Assembly (NCBI RefSeq): GCF_030411995.1
Contig: NZ_JASNRC010000013.1
Location: 62,001 to 126,000 of the forward strand
Source of the DNA: Massilia sp. YIM B02769
GTDB taxonomy: Bacteria > Pseudomonadota > Gammaproteobacteria > Burkholderiales > Burkholderiaceae_D
Length of the DNA stretch: 64,000 nt
Direction: 5' to 3'
Shown here: in pieces, positions 1 through 9,538 of the stretch
How positions within the stretch are numbered: position 1 is the stretch's first letter
Layout: each line of letters opens with the position of its first letter
Translations under genes and position numbers: made by a program
Notes under the pieces: generated by a model
The model's input: only the letters and a program-made list of their open reading frames with translations
Databases searched by the model: none
What the model was told of the DNA's origin: nothing

Positions 1-16
1 GTTTATCCTAATTCGC

Positions 17-1744
<1,728 letters not shown>

Positions 1745-2009
1745 ATGCGCTGTGCTGTTAGAGGAAGGACAAGGGAGCCGCACGGGGGCCTGAACCGCGC
1801 GGGAGAACTCTTCGGATGATGCCTATGGGCATCAAATTTGTAAAGCGAATCCCATAGGGACAGATGCGTGCGCGCCACGTAGACAGATTGGCACGCGCGG
1901 GGCGGTGTTGGTGCCCGGATAACGCTTGTGGACGATTTGACCAGACTGTTCAGGCATTGTATCCGGCGTATCGATTGACGTGACGCATGGATGGGCCTGC
2001 GGCGGTAAC

Positions 2010-2116
2010 GTAGGGTGGGCGCCCCGTGCCCACGCGTGGACTGTGAGCATTGTTGGCCCCTTGCTGCTTTAACCCAACTCGAACGTCACGCGTGGGCACA
2101 GGGGCGCCCACCCTAC
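2010..2116. repeat. REPIN, subtype A (copy 1)
   Basis: Two REP hairpins face each other with their GTAG heads outward. Each arm reads GTAGGGTGGGC, a short loop, then GCCCACGCG, so each arm can fold by itself and the two arms can also pair into one long hairpin. The inner spacer contains GTTGGC, as in the copies at 25888 and 45326. The gap between the pilB start and the end of the chemotaxis gene (1745-2304) holds this element, a solitary REP at 2173-2233 and the terminator at 2259-2280. Confidence 0.85.
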
Positions 2117-2172
2117 GTTGCTACCGTTGGCGGCAAGATCATCCGGCACGCAAGCAGAGCCGCTGCCGATCG

Positions 2173-2233
2173 ACGCGTGGACGGCGTTCGAGCCGCGGGA
2201 ATGTCCATGCACGGGTCTAGCCGTCCACCCTAC
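2173..2233 (-). repeat. Solitary REP unit, subtype C
   Basis: A single 61-base unit with its head (GTAG on the minus strand) at 2233. On the minus strand it begins GTAGGGTGGACGGCTA and ends GCCGTCCACGCGT, so GTGGACGGC pairs with GCCGTCCAC. It matches both units at 36418-36567 in stem, in the ACCCG segment and in length. It has no inverted partner nearby, unlike the other copies. Confidence 0.8.
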
Positions 2234-2258
2234 GGCCTCGAGGCCAGCGCAAATAAAA

Positions 2259-2280
2259 ACAGGCGCCCGCAGGCGCCTGT
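2259..2280 (-). terminator. Terminator of the chemotaxis receptor gene
   Basis: Perfect 9-bp stem (ACAGGCGCC / GGCGCCTGT) with a 4-base loop. On the minus strand it is followed by TTTTATTT. It lies 25 bases past the stop codon of the minus-strand chemotaxis gene, as expected for a Rho-independent terminator. Confidence 0.85.
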
Positions 2281-2304
2281 CTATCTATATAGAGAGCAAA
2301 CCAA

Positions 2305-3873
2305 TCAACGCAAGGCCAGCGGCGCCGCGCGCTTGCCCAGCACCGGGCCGGAACCCTGCTCGGCCAGCTTGAACACCGACAGCGCACCGGTCAGCTGCCC
2401 GGTCTGCTCGGTCAGCGATTCCGCCGCCGCCGACGCTTCCTCGACCAGGGCCGAGTTCTGCTGGGTCATCTCGTCCATGCTGTCGATGGCGCGGCCGATG
2501 TCCTCGATGCCTTCGCTCTGGCGCTGGCCGGCCATGGTGATCTCGGCCATGATGTCGTGCACCTTCTTCACCGATTCCACGATCTGGCCCATGGTCACGC
2601 CGGCCTGGTCGACCAGCGCACTGCCGGCATTCACCTTCGAGACCGAGTCGCCGATCAGCTCCTTGATCTCCTTGGCCGCCGCGGCCGAACGCTGGGCCAG
2701 GTTGCGCACTTCGCCCGCCACGACCGCGAAGCCGCGGCCCTGTTCGCCGGCGCGCGCCGCCTCGACCGCCGCGTTCAGCGCCAGGATGTTGGTCTGGAAG
2801 GCGATGCCGTCGATGACCGAGATGATCTCGACGATCTTCTTGGCCGAGGTATTGATGTCGCCCATGGTGGCGACCACGCCGCCCACCACTTCGCCGCCGC
2901 GCGTGGCGATGTCGGTGGCGTTCACCACCAGTGCATTCGCCTCGTTGGCGTTGGCCGCGTTCTGGCGCACGGCGCCGGTCAGTTCGTCCATGGCGCGCGC
3001 GGTGCGTTCCAGGCTGGCGGCCTGCGATTCGGTGCGGCCGGCCAGGTCGGCATTGCCGCTGGCGATCTCCGCGCTGGCCACCGCGATGGTCTCGGCCGAA
3101 CCCTTGATCTCGGCCACCATCGTGGCCAGCCGCAGGCGCATCTCCTTCAGCGCCACCAGCAGGCTGGTGCCGTCTTTCGCATCGGTGCGGATGTCCATCG
3201 CCAGGTCGCCGGCCGCGACGGCGCGGGCGATCTCGCGCGCATATTCCGGCTCGCCGCCGAGCTGCTGCCAGATGGCGCGCACCACGAACCACGACACCGC
3301 CGCCAGGCTGGCGATCACGATCAGGGCGGTCAGGATCATGGTCCACAGCACGCGGCGCACATTGCCTTCGCTGTGCGCGATGCCGGCCTTGAACTGTTCC
3401 TTGGCCTGGGCCTGGGTCTTGTCCAGGTCCGCGTTCAGGGCCGCCAGCGAGCTTTGCATCTTGCCGACCACGGCCTGCGGGTCGCCCTGTTCCATCTCGA
3501 GCATGATGCGCGCGGCCGACAGGGCCGGCGCATAGTAGTCGTTGAATTCCTTCAGCAGGCGCGCGCCGTTGGCGGCCTGGCCGTCGATCTGGCCGAACTG
3601 CTGCAGGTGCGCGCGCACCTTGTCGGCCTGCTTGCCGACTTCGTCGATGCGCGCCTTGTCGCCTTCGGTGACGGCGTCGCGCAGGGCGTCGGTGACATCG
3701 CCGATTTCAAGCGTCAGTGCCTTGGACGCGTCCAGCACCGGGTAGTCCACGCGCTCGGTGGAATTGATCGACTTCAGGGCGTCGGTCGCGATCATCGCGC
3801 TGACGCCAATACCGAGGCCGAAGATCAGGGTCGAAATGACCGGAAGTGCCCAAATCCTGCGCTTGATGCTCAT
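2305..3873 (-). CDS. Methyl-accepting chemotaxis protein
   Basis: An inner-membrane chemoreceptor that signals through CheW/CheA. From the chosen start there is a transmembrane segment at about 8-30, a periplasmic four-helix-bundle type sensor region of about 145 residues, a second transmembrane segment at about 176-198, a HAMP region, and a cytoplasmic coiled coil. The conserved signalling tip reads [20 protein letters not shown] followed by [16 protein letters not shown]. The ligand cannot be read from the sequence. I start at the ATG at 3873 (MSIKRR), preceded by GAGAGAGACAAGAAC; an upstream in-frame ATG would add eight charged residues ahead of the membrane anchor. The gene is monocistronic with its own terminator at 2259-2280. 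Confidence 0.93.
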   Translation of the reverse strand: MSIKRRIWALPVISTLIFGLGIGVSAMIATDALKSINSTERVDYPVLDASKALTLEIGDVTDALRDAVTEGDKARIDEVGKQADKVRAHLQQFGQIDGQAANGARLLKEFNDYYAPALSAARIMLEMEQGDPQAVVGKMQSSLAALNADLDKTQAQAKEQFKAGIAHSEGNVRRVLWTMILTALIVIASLAAVSWFVVRAIWQQLGGEPEYAREIARAVAAGDLAMDIRTDAKDGTSLLVALKEMRLRLATMVAEIKGSAETIAVASAEIASGNADLAGRTESQAASLERTARAMDELTGAVRQNAANANEANALVVNATDIATRGGEVVGGVVATMGDINTSAKKIVEIISVIDGIAFQTNILALNAAVEAARAGEQGRGFAVVAGEVRNLAQRSAAAAKEIKELIGDSVSKVNAGSALVDQAGVTMGQIVESVKKVHDIMAEITMAGQRQSEGIEDIGRAIDSMDEMTQQNSALVEEASAAAESLTEQTGQLTGALSVFKLAEQGSGPVLGKRAAPLALR

Positions 3874-3901
3874 GTTCTTGTCTCTCTCGCTATCCATGAA
3901 A

Positions 3902-3930
3902 CCGCCCCGCAGGCAGGGCCGGCGGGGCGG
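3902..3930 (-). terminator. Probable terminator of the porin / PstS-like pair
   Basis: CCGCCCCGC (3902-3910) pairs with GCGGGGCGG (3922-3930) around an 11-base loop. On the minus strand it is followed by TTTC only, so the T-run is short. It lies 40 bases after the stop of the small PstS-like gene and before the start of the chemotaxis gene. Confidence 0.55.
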
Positions 3931-3969
3931 GGGAATCGGAAAACAGGTTGTAATGCGGTTTTTTAGTCG

Positions 3970-4377
3970 TTACGGCGCCGTGTAGACGACCTTCACGCTG
4001 GCGTCGACCGAGGCCTTGTCCATGTAGCCGATCGCCTTCGGGTTGGCGGCAACGGCGGCCCTGACGGCGGCGCTGTTGCCGACTTCCTTCGGCATCGTGG
4101 CCTTGCCGGTGAAGACCAGCTTCGACCACAGGGCCTTGGCCTGCGAGGCGTCCTTGTCGGTCACCTTCTTGTAGAACTCGGCGCGCAGCGGCGAATCCTC
4201 GGACTGGTCGACCGGGGTCATGGCGCTCGATTTACCGAGGAAGAACTGGGCGACCTGGTCCTTCGTCATCGACGATTCGGCGGCCTTGGCATTGACCACC
4301 ACGACCACTTCGGCGAACGCCGGGGCGGTGGCCGAGACAGCGGCAGCCACGAGGAGTGCGGACATCAGTTTGTTCAT
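3970..4377 (-). CDS. Small exported PstS-like substrate-binding protein
   Basis: A 135-residue protein with a clear cleavable signal peptide (about 1-22, ending ATAPAFA). The rest resembles the short phosphate-type periplasmic binding proteins (PBP-like family): VVVNAKAAESSMTKDQVAQF, FLGKSSAMTPVDQ, an FTGKATMPKEV segment, and NPKAIGYMDK near the end, as in PstS relatives. It is far shorter than a full PstS (about 330 residues) and no ABC permease or ATPase is adjacent, so transport is not implied. Its ribosome site AAGGAGCC overlaps the stop codon of the upstream porin gene, 10 bases away, suggesting translational coupling. The ligand is unknown. Confidence 0.75.
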   Translation of the reverse strand: MNKLMSALLVAAAVSATAPAFAEVVVVVNAKAAESSMTKDQVAQFFLGKSSAMTPVDQSEDSPLRAEFYKKVTDKDASQAKALWSKLVFTGKATMPKEVGNSAAVRAAVAANPKAIGYMDKASVDASVKVVYTAP

Positions 4378-4387
4378 GGCGGGCTCC

Positions 4388-5614
4388 TTAGAAGACGAAG
4401 TCGAGGGCCACGGCGCCGACGGTGACGTCGTCGTGGAAGCCAGGCTTGGCGTTGATCAGCAGGCCGTTGCCGATCTTCGGCTGGACGCGGTCGATCTGTG
4501 CCTTCAGGGCCATCGAGCTGTGGAAGTCCCAGCGCACGCCGACCGAGGTGGTGCTTTGCTCGCCCTGGCCGATGCCGTAGTAAGGCAGGCCGCTGGCGCC
4601 GGCGCGCAGCGCGGCCAGTGCCGGCACGCCGGCCGGGATCACGTTGGCCGGGTGGCCGTCGATCGAGAGCTTGCCGTGGATGACGTAAGGCAGGACCTTG
4701 CCGATGCGGTAGCCGCCCATCAGGTACCACGAGGTGGTGTCGTTGACGTAGGAGTCGGTCTTGCGCTTGGCGAACTCGGATTGGGCAACGATGTTGTTCC
4801 AGTCCATGCCCAGGCCCACCGAGGTGAACGAGGCCTTCTTGTCGGTGGCGTCGAGCTCGTTGCCCATGGTGGTCAGCTGCGGCAGGTTGTAGCCGGCGCC
4901 GGCCATGCGCAGGCCGCCGATCAGGGCGTTCAGGCTGCTCGAACCGGTGATGGTGATCTTGGCGTCCACGCGGCCGATGCGGGCGGTGAACGGGCCGTGT
5001 TCGGCCACCAGGTTCAGGGCGGTGATGTCCTTGCCCTTGGCGCGCAGGCCAACGGCAACGTCGGCCGAGGTGCGGCCATAGGCCAGCTGGCCGGTGACGG
5101 TGGTGTCGCCGAAGCTGTGCTGGTAGGTCGCGTCGATACCGTCGACGCTGTTGAACGGCACCTGCGAGTACATCTCGACCGGCGGACGCAGGAAGGTGTT
5201 GGCGTAGCCGACGTTGCGGTAGTCCGAGATCATGAAGGCAGGCAGGCCGATGCGGCCGACGCGCACGCTGAACTGGTCGTTGATCTTGGCCTTGGCGAAG
5301 GCCCAGGCCAGTTCGGCGCCGTAGTTGTCGTCGGCGTCATGGCGCACCAGGCCCTGGCCGGTGAACGACAGCCAGCTGTTGATGCCGATGTCGGCCTGCA
5401 GGCCGAGGTTCGAGTCGACGCCGGTGCGCGGCGATTTCTTCGCGCCGGCAGCCTGGTTCGGGCGGGCGAATTCGGCGTCGTTGGTGTCGGTCCAGGTCAG
5501 GGCGCCGGTGCCGAAGCCACGGATCTTGACGGTAGGGCCTTCCGCTTCTTGCGCAAAGGCTGACGAGAGTGCCAGCGGCAGGGCCAGCACGGCGGCGATA
5601 AGGTGCTTGTTCAT
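4388..5614 (-). CDS. Outer-membrane porin
   Basis: A 408-residue protein with a signal peptide (about 1-21, ending SSAFA), alternating beta-strand sequence throughout and a C-terminal phenylalanine (ALDFVF), the outer-membrane insertion signature. The strand ending near 110, then RVGRIGLPAFMISDYRNVGY, resembles the region after the constriction loop in betaproteobacterial porin-like proteins. The substrate is not readable. It is first in a two-gene unit with the small PstS-like protein, so the pair probably acts together in the envelope. The start ATG at 5614 has only a weak Shine-Dalgarno sequence (CAGG). Confidence 0.85.
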   Translation of the reverse strand: MNKHLIAAVLALPLALSSAFAQEAEGPTVKIRGFGTGALTWTDTNDAEFARPNQAAGAKKSPRTGVDSNLGLQADIGINSWLSFTGQGLVRHDADDNYGAELAWAFAKAKINDQFSVRVGRIGLPAFMISDYRNVGYANTFLRPPVEMYSQVPFNSVDGIDATYQHSFGDTTVTGQLAYGRTSADVAVGLRAKGKDITALNLVAEHGPFTARIGRVDAKITITGSSSLNALIGGLRMAGAGYNLPQLTTMGNELDATDKKASFTSVGLGMDWNNIVAQSEFAKRKTDSYVNDTTSWYLMGGYRIGKVLPYVIHGKLSIDGHPANVIPAGVPALAALRAGASGLPYYGIGQGEQSTTSVGVRWDFHSSMALKAQIDRVQPKIGNGLLINAKPGFHDDVTVGAVALDFVF

Positions 5615-5749
5615 AAGTTAACCTGTTACAGGACTTCCGTTTATAAGATTTACTTCTAATTATTGTTTTGTCCGCATGCAGCTAGCATGAATAGAACGAA
5701 ACGATTCTATCCACGGAGCAAAAGTAAAGACAAGGAAAAGGAAGCGCTG

Positions 5750-5794
5750 CACCAAAAAGGAGACATTGCGCAATGTCAATGCGTTGTTTTGGTG
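5750..5794. other. Nested fold-back sequence between the ClpP-like gene and the porin gene
   Basis: CACCAAAA (5750-5757) pairs with TTTTGGTG (5787-5794). Inside lies the perfect 16-bp palindrome GACATTGCGCAATGTC (5762-5777). On the minus strand the palindrome is followed by TCCTTTTTGG, so it could terminate the ClpP-like gene, which stops at 5868. It could equally be an operator upstream of the porin (start 5614). Confidence 0.5.
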
Positions 5795-5867
5795 AAACAG
5801 ATGAGCTGAATAAATGAACTTCTGTTAAGTTGCTCTTAAGAAACAGTATAAATCGTTAATGCGGACG

Positions 5868-6425
5868 TTAATTCCACCAGTGGGTGGTGGCGCCCATGGC
5901 GGGCAGGCTGGCTTGCACGGCTTCGTGGACCAATCCGGCGCGCACCGCCTGATCGGCCGTGTAGATGCGCGCATTGCCGAACAGGTGAGGGCGGATGTCG
6001 CCCGCTTCCGGTGCGCCGCGCGTGGCCTCGTCGACAATCGCCGCATAGCGCTCGGCATCGAAATCCAGGCACTCGCGCCACTCCGACACGCGCGCATGGT
6101 CGGCCGCGACCAGGTTGCCGAAACCCCAGTGCAGCGGGTGGATCAGGAAGCGTGCGCCCGGGCAGGCGTAGCGCTTTTGCCCGGCCAGGAAGATCACCAC
6201 GCCCACCGATTCGACGCTGCCGATGTTGTGGGTGTGCAGGGGAATGGGCAGGGATTTCAGGAAGAAGTAAAGCGCGAAACCGGCCGTCATGTTCCCGCCT
6301 TCGGTCGACATGTGCAGCTCGATTTCGCTGGCCCCGCTTTGCAGCGCCTGCAGGCACAGGTTGCGCACTGCGCAAGCGGAACCGTGGTTGATCGGGCCGA
6401 TGAAGTGGACGATGTGCAAGGACAT
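5868..6425 (-). CDS. ClpP-like (crotonase-fold) serine peptidase homologue
   Basis: A 185-residue protein with the ClpP/SDH fold pattern. HFIGPINHGSA matches the first strand and turn, and STEGGNMTAGFALYFFLKS matches the ClpP oxyanion-loop glycines. S73 (GSVESVGVVIFLAG) aligns with the ClpP nucleophile and H96 (FLIHPLHWG) with its histidine. The third residue, normally an Asp in a TERD-type segment, is not obvious: the aligned stretch reads LFGNARIYTADQA. Some activity is therefore possible but the triad looks degenerate. No clpX, clpA or second clpP is next to it, and housekeeping ClpP is typically about 200 residues with clpX. The ribosome site AGGAGGCGCCC before ATG 6425 is strong. Substrate unknown. 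Confidence 0.75.
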   Translation of the reverse strand: MSLHIVHFIGPINHGSACAVRNLCLQALQSGASEIELHMSTEGGNMTAGFALYFFLKSLPIPLHTHNIGSVESVGVVIFLAGQKRYACPGARFLIHPLHWGFGNLVAADHARVSEWRECLDFDAERYAAIVDEATRGAPEAGDIRPHLFGNARIYTADQAVRAGLVHEAVQASLPAMGATTHWWN

Positions 6426-6519
6426 GGGCGCCTCCTGTCGTGTGCGAAACAGGATAGCAAGTCCGGCGCCTGCGCAGCGCCCGGATCACGCCGCCTCGGC
6501 AGCCTCCGCAGCTACCCCC

Positions 6520-6873
6520 TCAGCTGCCGCGGTACGTCGAGTACGACCAGGGCGTGACCACCAGCGGCACGTGGTAATTCTGGCTGGCGTCGGCTACCCC
6601 GAAGGCGATCGTCACGCGGTCGAGGAAGCGCGGTTGCGGCAAGTCGACGCCCTGCGCGGCGAAGTAATCGCCGGCGGCGAACACCAGCTCGTATTGCCCG
6701 GCCTGCAGGGCCGCGCCTTCGAGCAGCGGGGCGTCGCAGCGGCCGTCGCGGTTGCTGGCTTCGCGCTTGACCAAGGTGCGCTCGCCATCCTGGACGGCAT
6801 ACAGTTCGATGGCGACGCCGGCGGCCGGGCGGCCGTGCGCGGTGTCGAGTACGTGGGTACTGAGCTTGCCCAT
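6520..6873 (-). CDS. hiuH: 5-hydroxyisourate hydrolase (transthyretin-like)
   Basis: It hydrolyses 5-hydroxyisourate, the product of urate oxidation, to OHCU in purine catabolism. At 117 residues from ATG 6873 it matches family length, with STHVLDTAHGRPAAG at the N terminus (H7), NRDGRC with R45, a YHVPL segment, and the diagnostic C-terminal YRGS. I chose this ATG because of the TAGGAGAAAC ribosome site and because the family starts MGxLSTHVLD; a longer reading adds six residues. It is transcribed divergently from puuE across 109 bases. No uricase or OHCU decarboxylase gene lies in the window, so the neighbouring steps must be encoded elsewhere. Confidence 0.95.
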   Translation of the reverse strand: MGKLSTHVLDTAHGRPAAGVAIELYAVQDGERTLVKREASNRDGRCDAPLLEGAALQAGQYELVFAAGDYFAAQGVDLPQPRFLDRVTIAFGVADASQNYHVPLVVTPWSYSTYRGS

Positions 6874-6982
6874 GTTTCTCCTATACGGCAATGGTGAAGG
6901 TGGCTATCGTCCGGATCATATACCTTTACACTTTCGTCAATATAAGATCGGCCATATACCTGTCATCCCATCAAGAGGGTCC
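6874..6982. promoter_or_regulatory. Divergent control region hiuH / puuE
   Basis: The 109 bases between two divergent purine-catabolism genes are AT-richer than their surroundings. They carry a direct repeat CATATACCT at 6917-6925 and 6953-6961, spaced 36 bp. It is a candidate operator for a purine-responsive regulator; no regulator gene is adjacent. I did not assign -35/-10 boxes with confidence. Confidence 0.45.
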
Positions 6983-7945
6983 ATGGACACCAGCTACCCG
7001 CGCGACCTGGTCGGCTACGGCCGCAACCCGCCCCATCCGCACTGGCCTGGCGCGGCCCGGGTCGCCCTGCAATTCGTGCTGAACTACGAGGAGGGCGCCG
7101 AGAACAATGTGCTGCACGGCGACCCGGCCTCCGAGACCTTCCTGTCCGAGATCATCGGCGCCCAGGCGTTCCCGATGCGCCACATGAGCATGGAGTCGCT
7201 CTACGAATACGGCTCGCGCGCCGGCCTGTGGCGCCTGCTGCGCATGTTCGAGGAGCGCCGGCTGCCGCTCACCGTGTTCGGCGTGGCGATGGCGCTGCAG
7301 CGCAACCCGGATGCGGTGGCCGCTTTCCGCGAGCTGGGCCACGAGATCGCCTGCCACGGCCTGCGCTGGATCTCCTACCAGAACGTCGACGAAGCCACTG
7401 AACGCGCCCACATGCGCGAAGCGGTCGAGATCATGCGCGCGCTCACCGGCGAGGCGCCCCAGGGCTGGTACACCGGGCGCGATTCGCCGAACACGCGCCG
7501 GCTGGTGGTCGAGCATGGCGGCTTTGCCTACGATGCCGACCATTACGGCGACGACTTGCCGTTCTGGCAAACCGTCAGCGTAACAGGCGCCGACGGCGCG
7601 CCGCACGAACGCGCCCACCTGGTCGTGCCCTATACGCTCGACACCAACGACATGCGCTTCGCCGCCATGCAGGGTTTCAATTCCGGCACCCAGTTCTTCG
7701 ACTACCTGAAGGATGCCTTCGACGTCCTGTATGCGGAAGGCGACCCGAATGGCCTGAACGCGCCTAAAATGCTGTCGATCGGACTGCATTGCCGGCTGGT
7801 CGGGCGGCCGGCGCGGGCGGCGGCGCTGGCCCGCTTCCTCGACTATGTATTGCAGCACAAACACGTATGGATCGCGCGCCGCATCGACATCGCCAAGCAT
7901 TGGCGGACGACCCATCCCTACGCCCCCTCAGTTATATCAAAGTGA
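6983..7945 (+). CDS. puuE: Allantoinase PuuE, polysaccharide-deacetylase fold
   Basis: A 320-residue cytoplasmic enzyme of the metal-independent allantoinase (PuuE) branch of the polysaccharide deacetylase superfamily, which opens the allantoin ring to allantoate. Family signatures are visible: YPRDLVGYGRNPPHP at the start, LQFVLNYEEGAENNVLHGD, YEYGSRAGLWR, GHEIACHGLRW, WYTGRDSPNTRRLV and a closing segment with IGLHCRLVGRPAR. The ATG at 6983 has AAGAGGG upstream and gives the canonical N terminus. There is no fused OHCU decarboxylase domain. It is divergent from hiuH and followed 83 bases later by xdhA, on the same strand. The stop region contains an inverted repeat AAGTGAT/ATCACTT (7940-7963) of unknown meaning. 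Confidence 0.93.
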   Translation: MDTSYPRDLVGYGRNPPHPHWPGAARVALQFVLNYEEGAENNVLHGDPASETFLSEIIGAQAFPMRHMSMESLYEYGSRAGLWRLLRMFEERRLPLTVFGVAMALQRNPDAVAAFRELGHEIACHGLRWISYQNVDEATERAHMREAVEIMRALTGEAPQGWYTGRDSPNTRRLVVEHGGFAYDADHYGDDLPFWQTVSVTGADGAPHERAHLVVPYTLDTNDMRFAAMQGFNSGTQFFDYLKDAFDVLYAEGDPNGLNAPKMLSIGLHCRLVGRPARAAALARFLDYVLQHKHVWIARRIDIAKHWRTTHPYAPSVISK

Positions 7946-8028
7946 TGATATTGGATATCACTTATTAAACATGGTTGGTGCGCGGCTGGATGCGGTAACC
8001 TTCACGCTGGGTTAAATCCGAGACAAGT

Positions 8029-9522
8029 ATGGCCGAACCGATCCGCTTTTATTTCCGCAACGCCGTCCACGAAGTGACCGGCGTGGCGCCGACGCAAACC
8101 ATCCTGCAGCACCTGCGGGAGGACTTGCGCTGCACCGGCACCAAGGAAGGCTGCGCCGAAGGCGACTGCGGCGCCTGCACGGTGGTGGTCGGTTCGCTGG
8201 AAAACGGCGAGCTGGCGCTGAAGGCGGTGAACTCCTGCATCCAGTTCACGCCCACGCTCGACGGCAAGGCCTTGTTCACGGTCGAGGACCTGCAGCTGCC
8301 CGACGGCCGCCTGCACCCGGTCCAGCAGGCCCTGGTCGAATGCCATGGTTCGCAATGCGGCTTCTGCACGCCGGGCTTCGCGATGTCGCTGTGGGGCATG
8401 TACCTGAAGCAGGAAGGGCAGACCCGAGGCGAGGCGCCCACGCGCTGCCAGATCGACGACGCCCTGTCCGGCAACTTGTGCCGCTGCACCGGCTACCGTC
8501 CGATCATCGACGCCGCCGTGCGCATGGGCGAACTGCCGCGCGCCGAGTTCGACCGCGCAGCCGTGGCCGAGGCCTTGCGCGGCTTGCAGCGTTCCGGCGG
8601 CACGACTTACGTGTATGAGGGCCGCAGCTTCCACGCGCCGCGCACCCTGGACGAACTCGTCGCCCTGCGCGCCGCCCATCCGCAGGCGCTGATCCTGGCC
8701 GGCTCGACCGACGTCGGGCTGTGGGTCACCAAGCAGATGCGCGAGCTGAACGACATCATCTATCTCGGCCATGTGAATGCGCTGAAGAGCGTGGCCGAGC
8801 AGGATGGCATGCTGGTCATCGGCGCCGGCGTGACCCTGCAGGACGCCTACGCCGCGATCTGCCGCCACTATCCCGAGGAACTCAACGAACTCTGGCAGCG
8901 CTTCGCGTCGCTGCCGATCCGGAATGCCGGCACCCTGGGTGGAAACGTCGCCAACGGTTCGCCGATCGGCGACTCCATGCCCTGGCTGATCGCCCTCGGC
9001 GCGCGCCTGGTGCTGCGCGGCCCCGGCGGCGAGCGCGAGCTGGCGCTGGAAGACTTCTACCTCGGCTACCAGCAGAAGGACATGCGCGCCGACGAATTCG
9101 TCGCCGGCCTGCGCGTGCCGCTGCCGCGTGCCGACCTACGCTTCCGCACCTACAAACTGGCCAAGCGCTTCGACCAGGATATCTCGGCCGTCTGCGCGGC
9201 GTTCGCGCTCACCTTCGATGGCGAGACCGTCAAGGAAGCGCGCATCGCCTTCGGCGGCATGGCCGCCACCCCGAAACGCGCCGCCGCGGCCGAAGCGGTA
9301 CTGAACGGCCGTGCCTGGGATGAAGCCGCCTTGACGGAAGCCATGGCCGCGCTGGGCGGGGACTACCAGCCGCTGTCGGACATGCGCGCGTCCAGCGGCT
9401 ACCGCATGAAGACGGCGCAGAACCTGCTGCGCCGCTTCTGGCTGGAGACCCGTCTCGACAACCCGTTGCCACAGGATGCCGTCAACGCATTCGCCGTCAA
9501 CGCATTCTCAGCCCTGGCGTAA
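8029..9522 (+). CDS. xdhA: Xanthine dehydrogenase small subunit (2Fe-2S and FAD)
   Basis: The electron-transfer subunit of the molybdenum hydroxylase that oxidises hypoxanthine and xanthine to urate. The N-terminal plant-type ferredoxin domain has CAEGDCGAC (C42, C47, C50) with a further Cys in NSCIQF. The second 2Fe-2S domain has CGFCTPG and LCRCTGYRP. The FAD domain follows, with LAGSTDVGLWVTK and RNAGTLGGNVANGSPIGDS, then the CO-dehydrogenase flavoprotein C-terminal part. At 497 residues it has the length of the bacterial XdhA (two-subunit) type. It is first of xdhA-xdhB-xdhC-guaD, a cotranscribed-looking unit with short or overlapping junctions. Confidence 0.96.
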   Translation: MAEPIRFYFRNAVHEVTGVAPTQTILQHLREDLRCTGTKEGCAEGDCGACTVVVGSLENGELALKAVNSCIQFTPTLDGKALFTVEDLQLPDGRLHPVQQALVECHGSQCGFCTPGFAMSLWGMYLKQEGQTRGEAPTRCQIDDALSGNLCRCTGYRPIIDAAVRMGELPRAEFDRAAVAEALRGLQRSGGTTYVYEGRSFHAPRTLDELVALRAAHPQALILAGSTDVGLWVTKQMRELNDIIYLGHVNALKSVAEQDGMLVIGAGVTLQDAYAAICRHYPEELNELWQRFASLPIRNAGTLGGNVANGSPIGDSMPWLIALGARLVLRGPGGERELALEDFYLGYQQKDMRADEFVAGLRVPLPRADLRFRTYKLAKRFDQDISAVCAAFALTFDGETVKEARIAFGGMAATPKRAAAAEAVLNGRAWDEAALTEAMAALGGDYQPLSDMRASSGYRMKTAQNLLRRFWLETRLDNPLPQDAVNAFAVNAFSALA

Positions 9523-9538
9523 TTCGAAGGAGATCACC

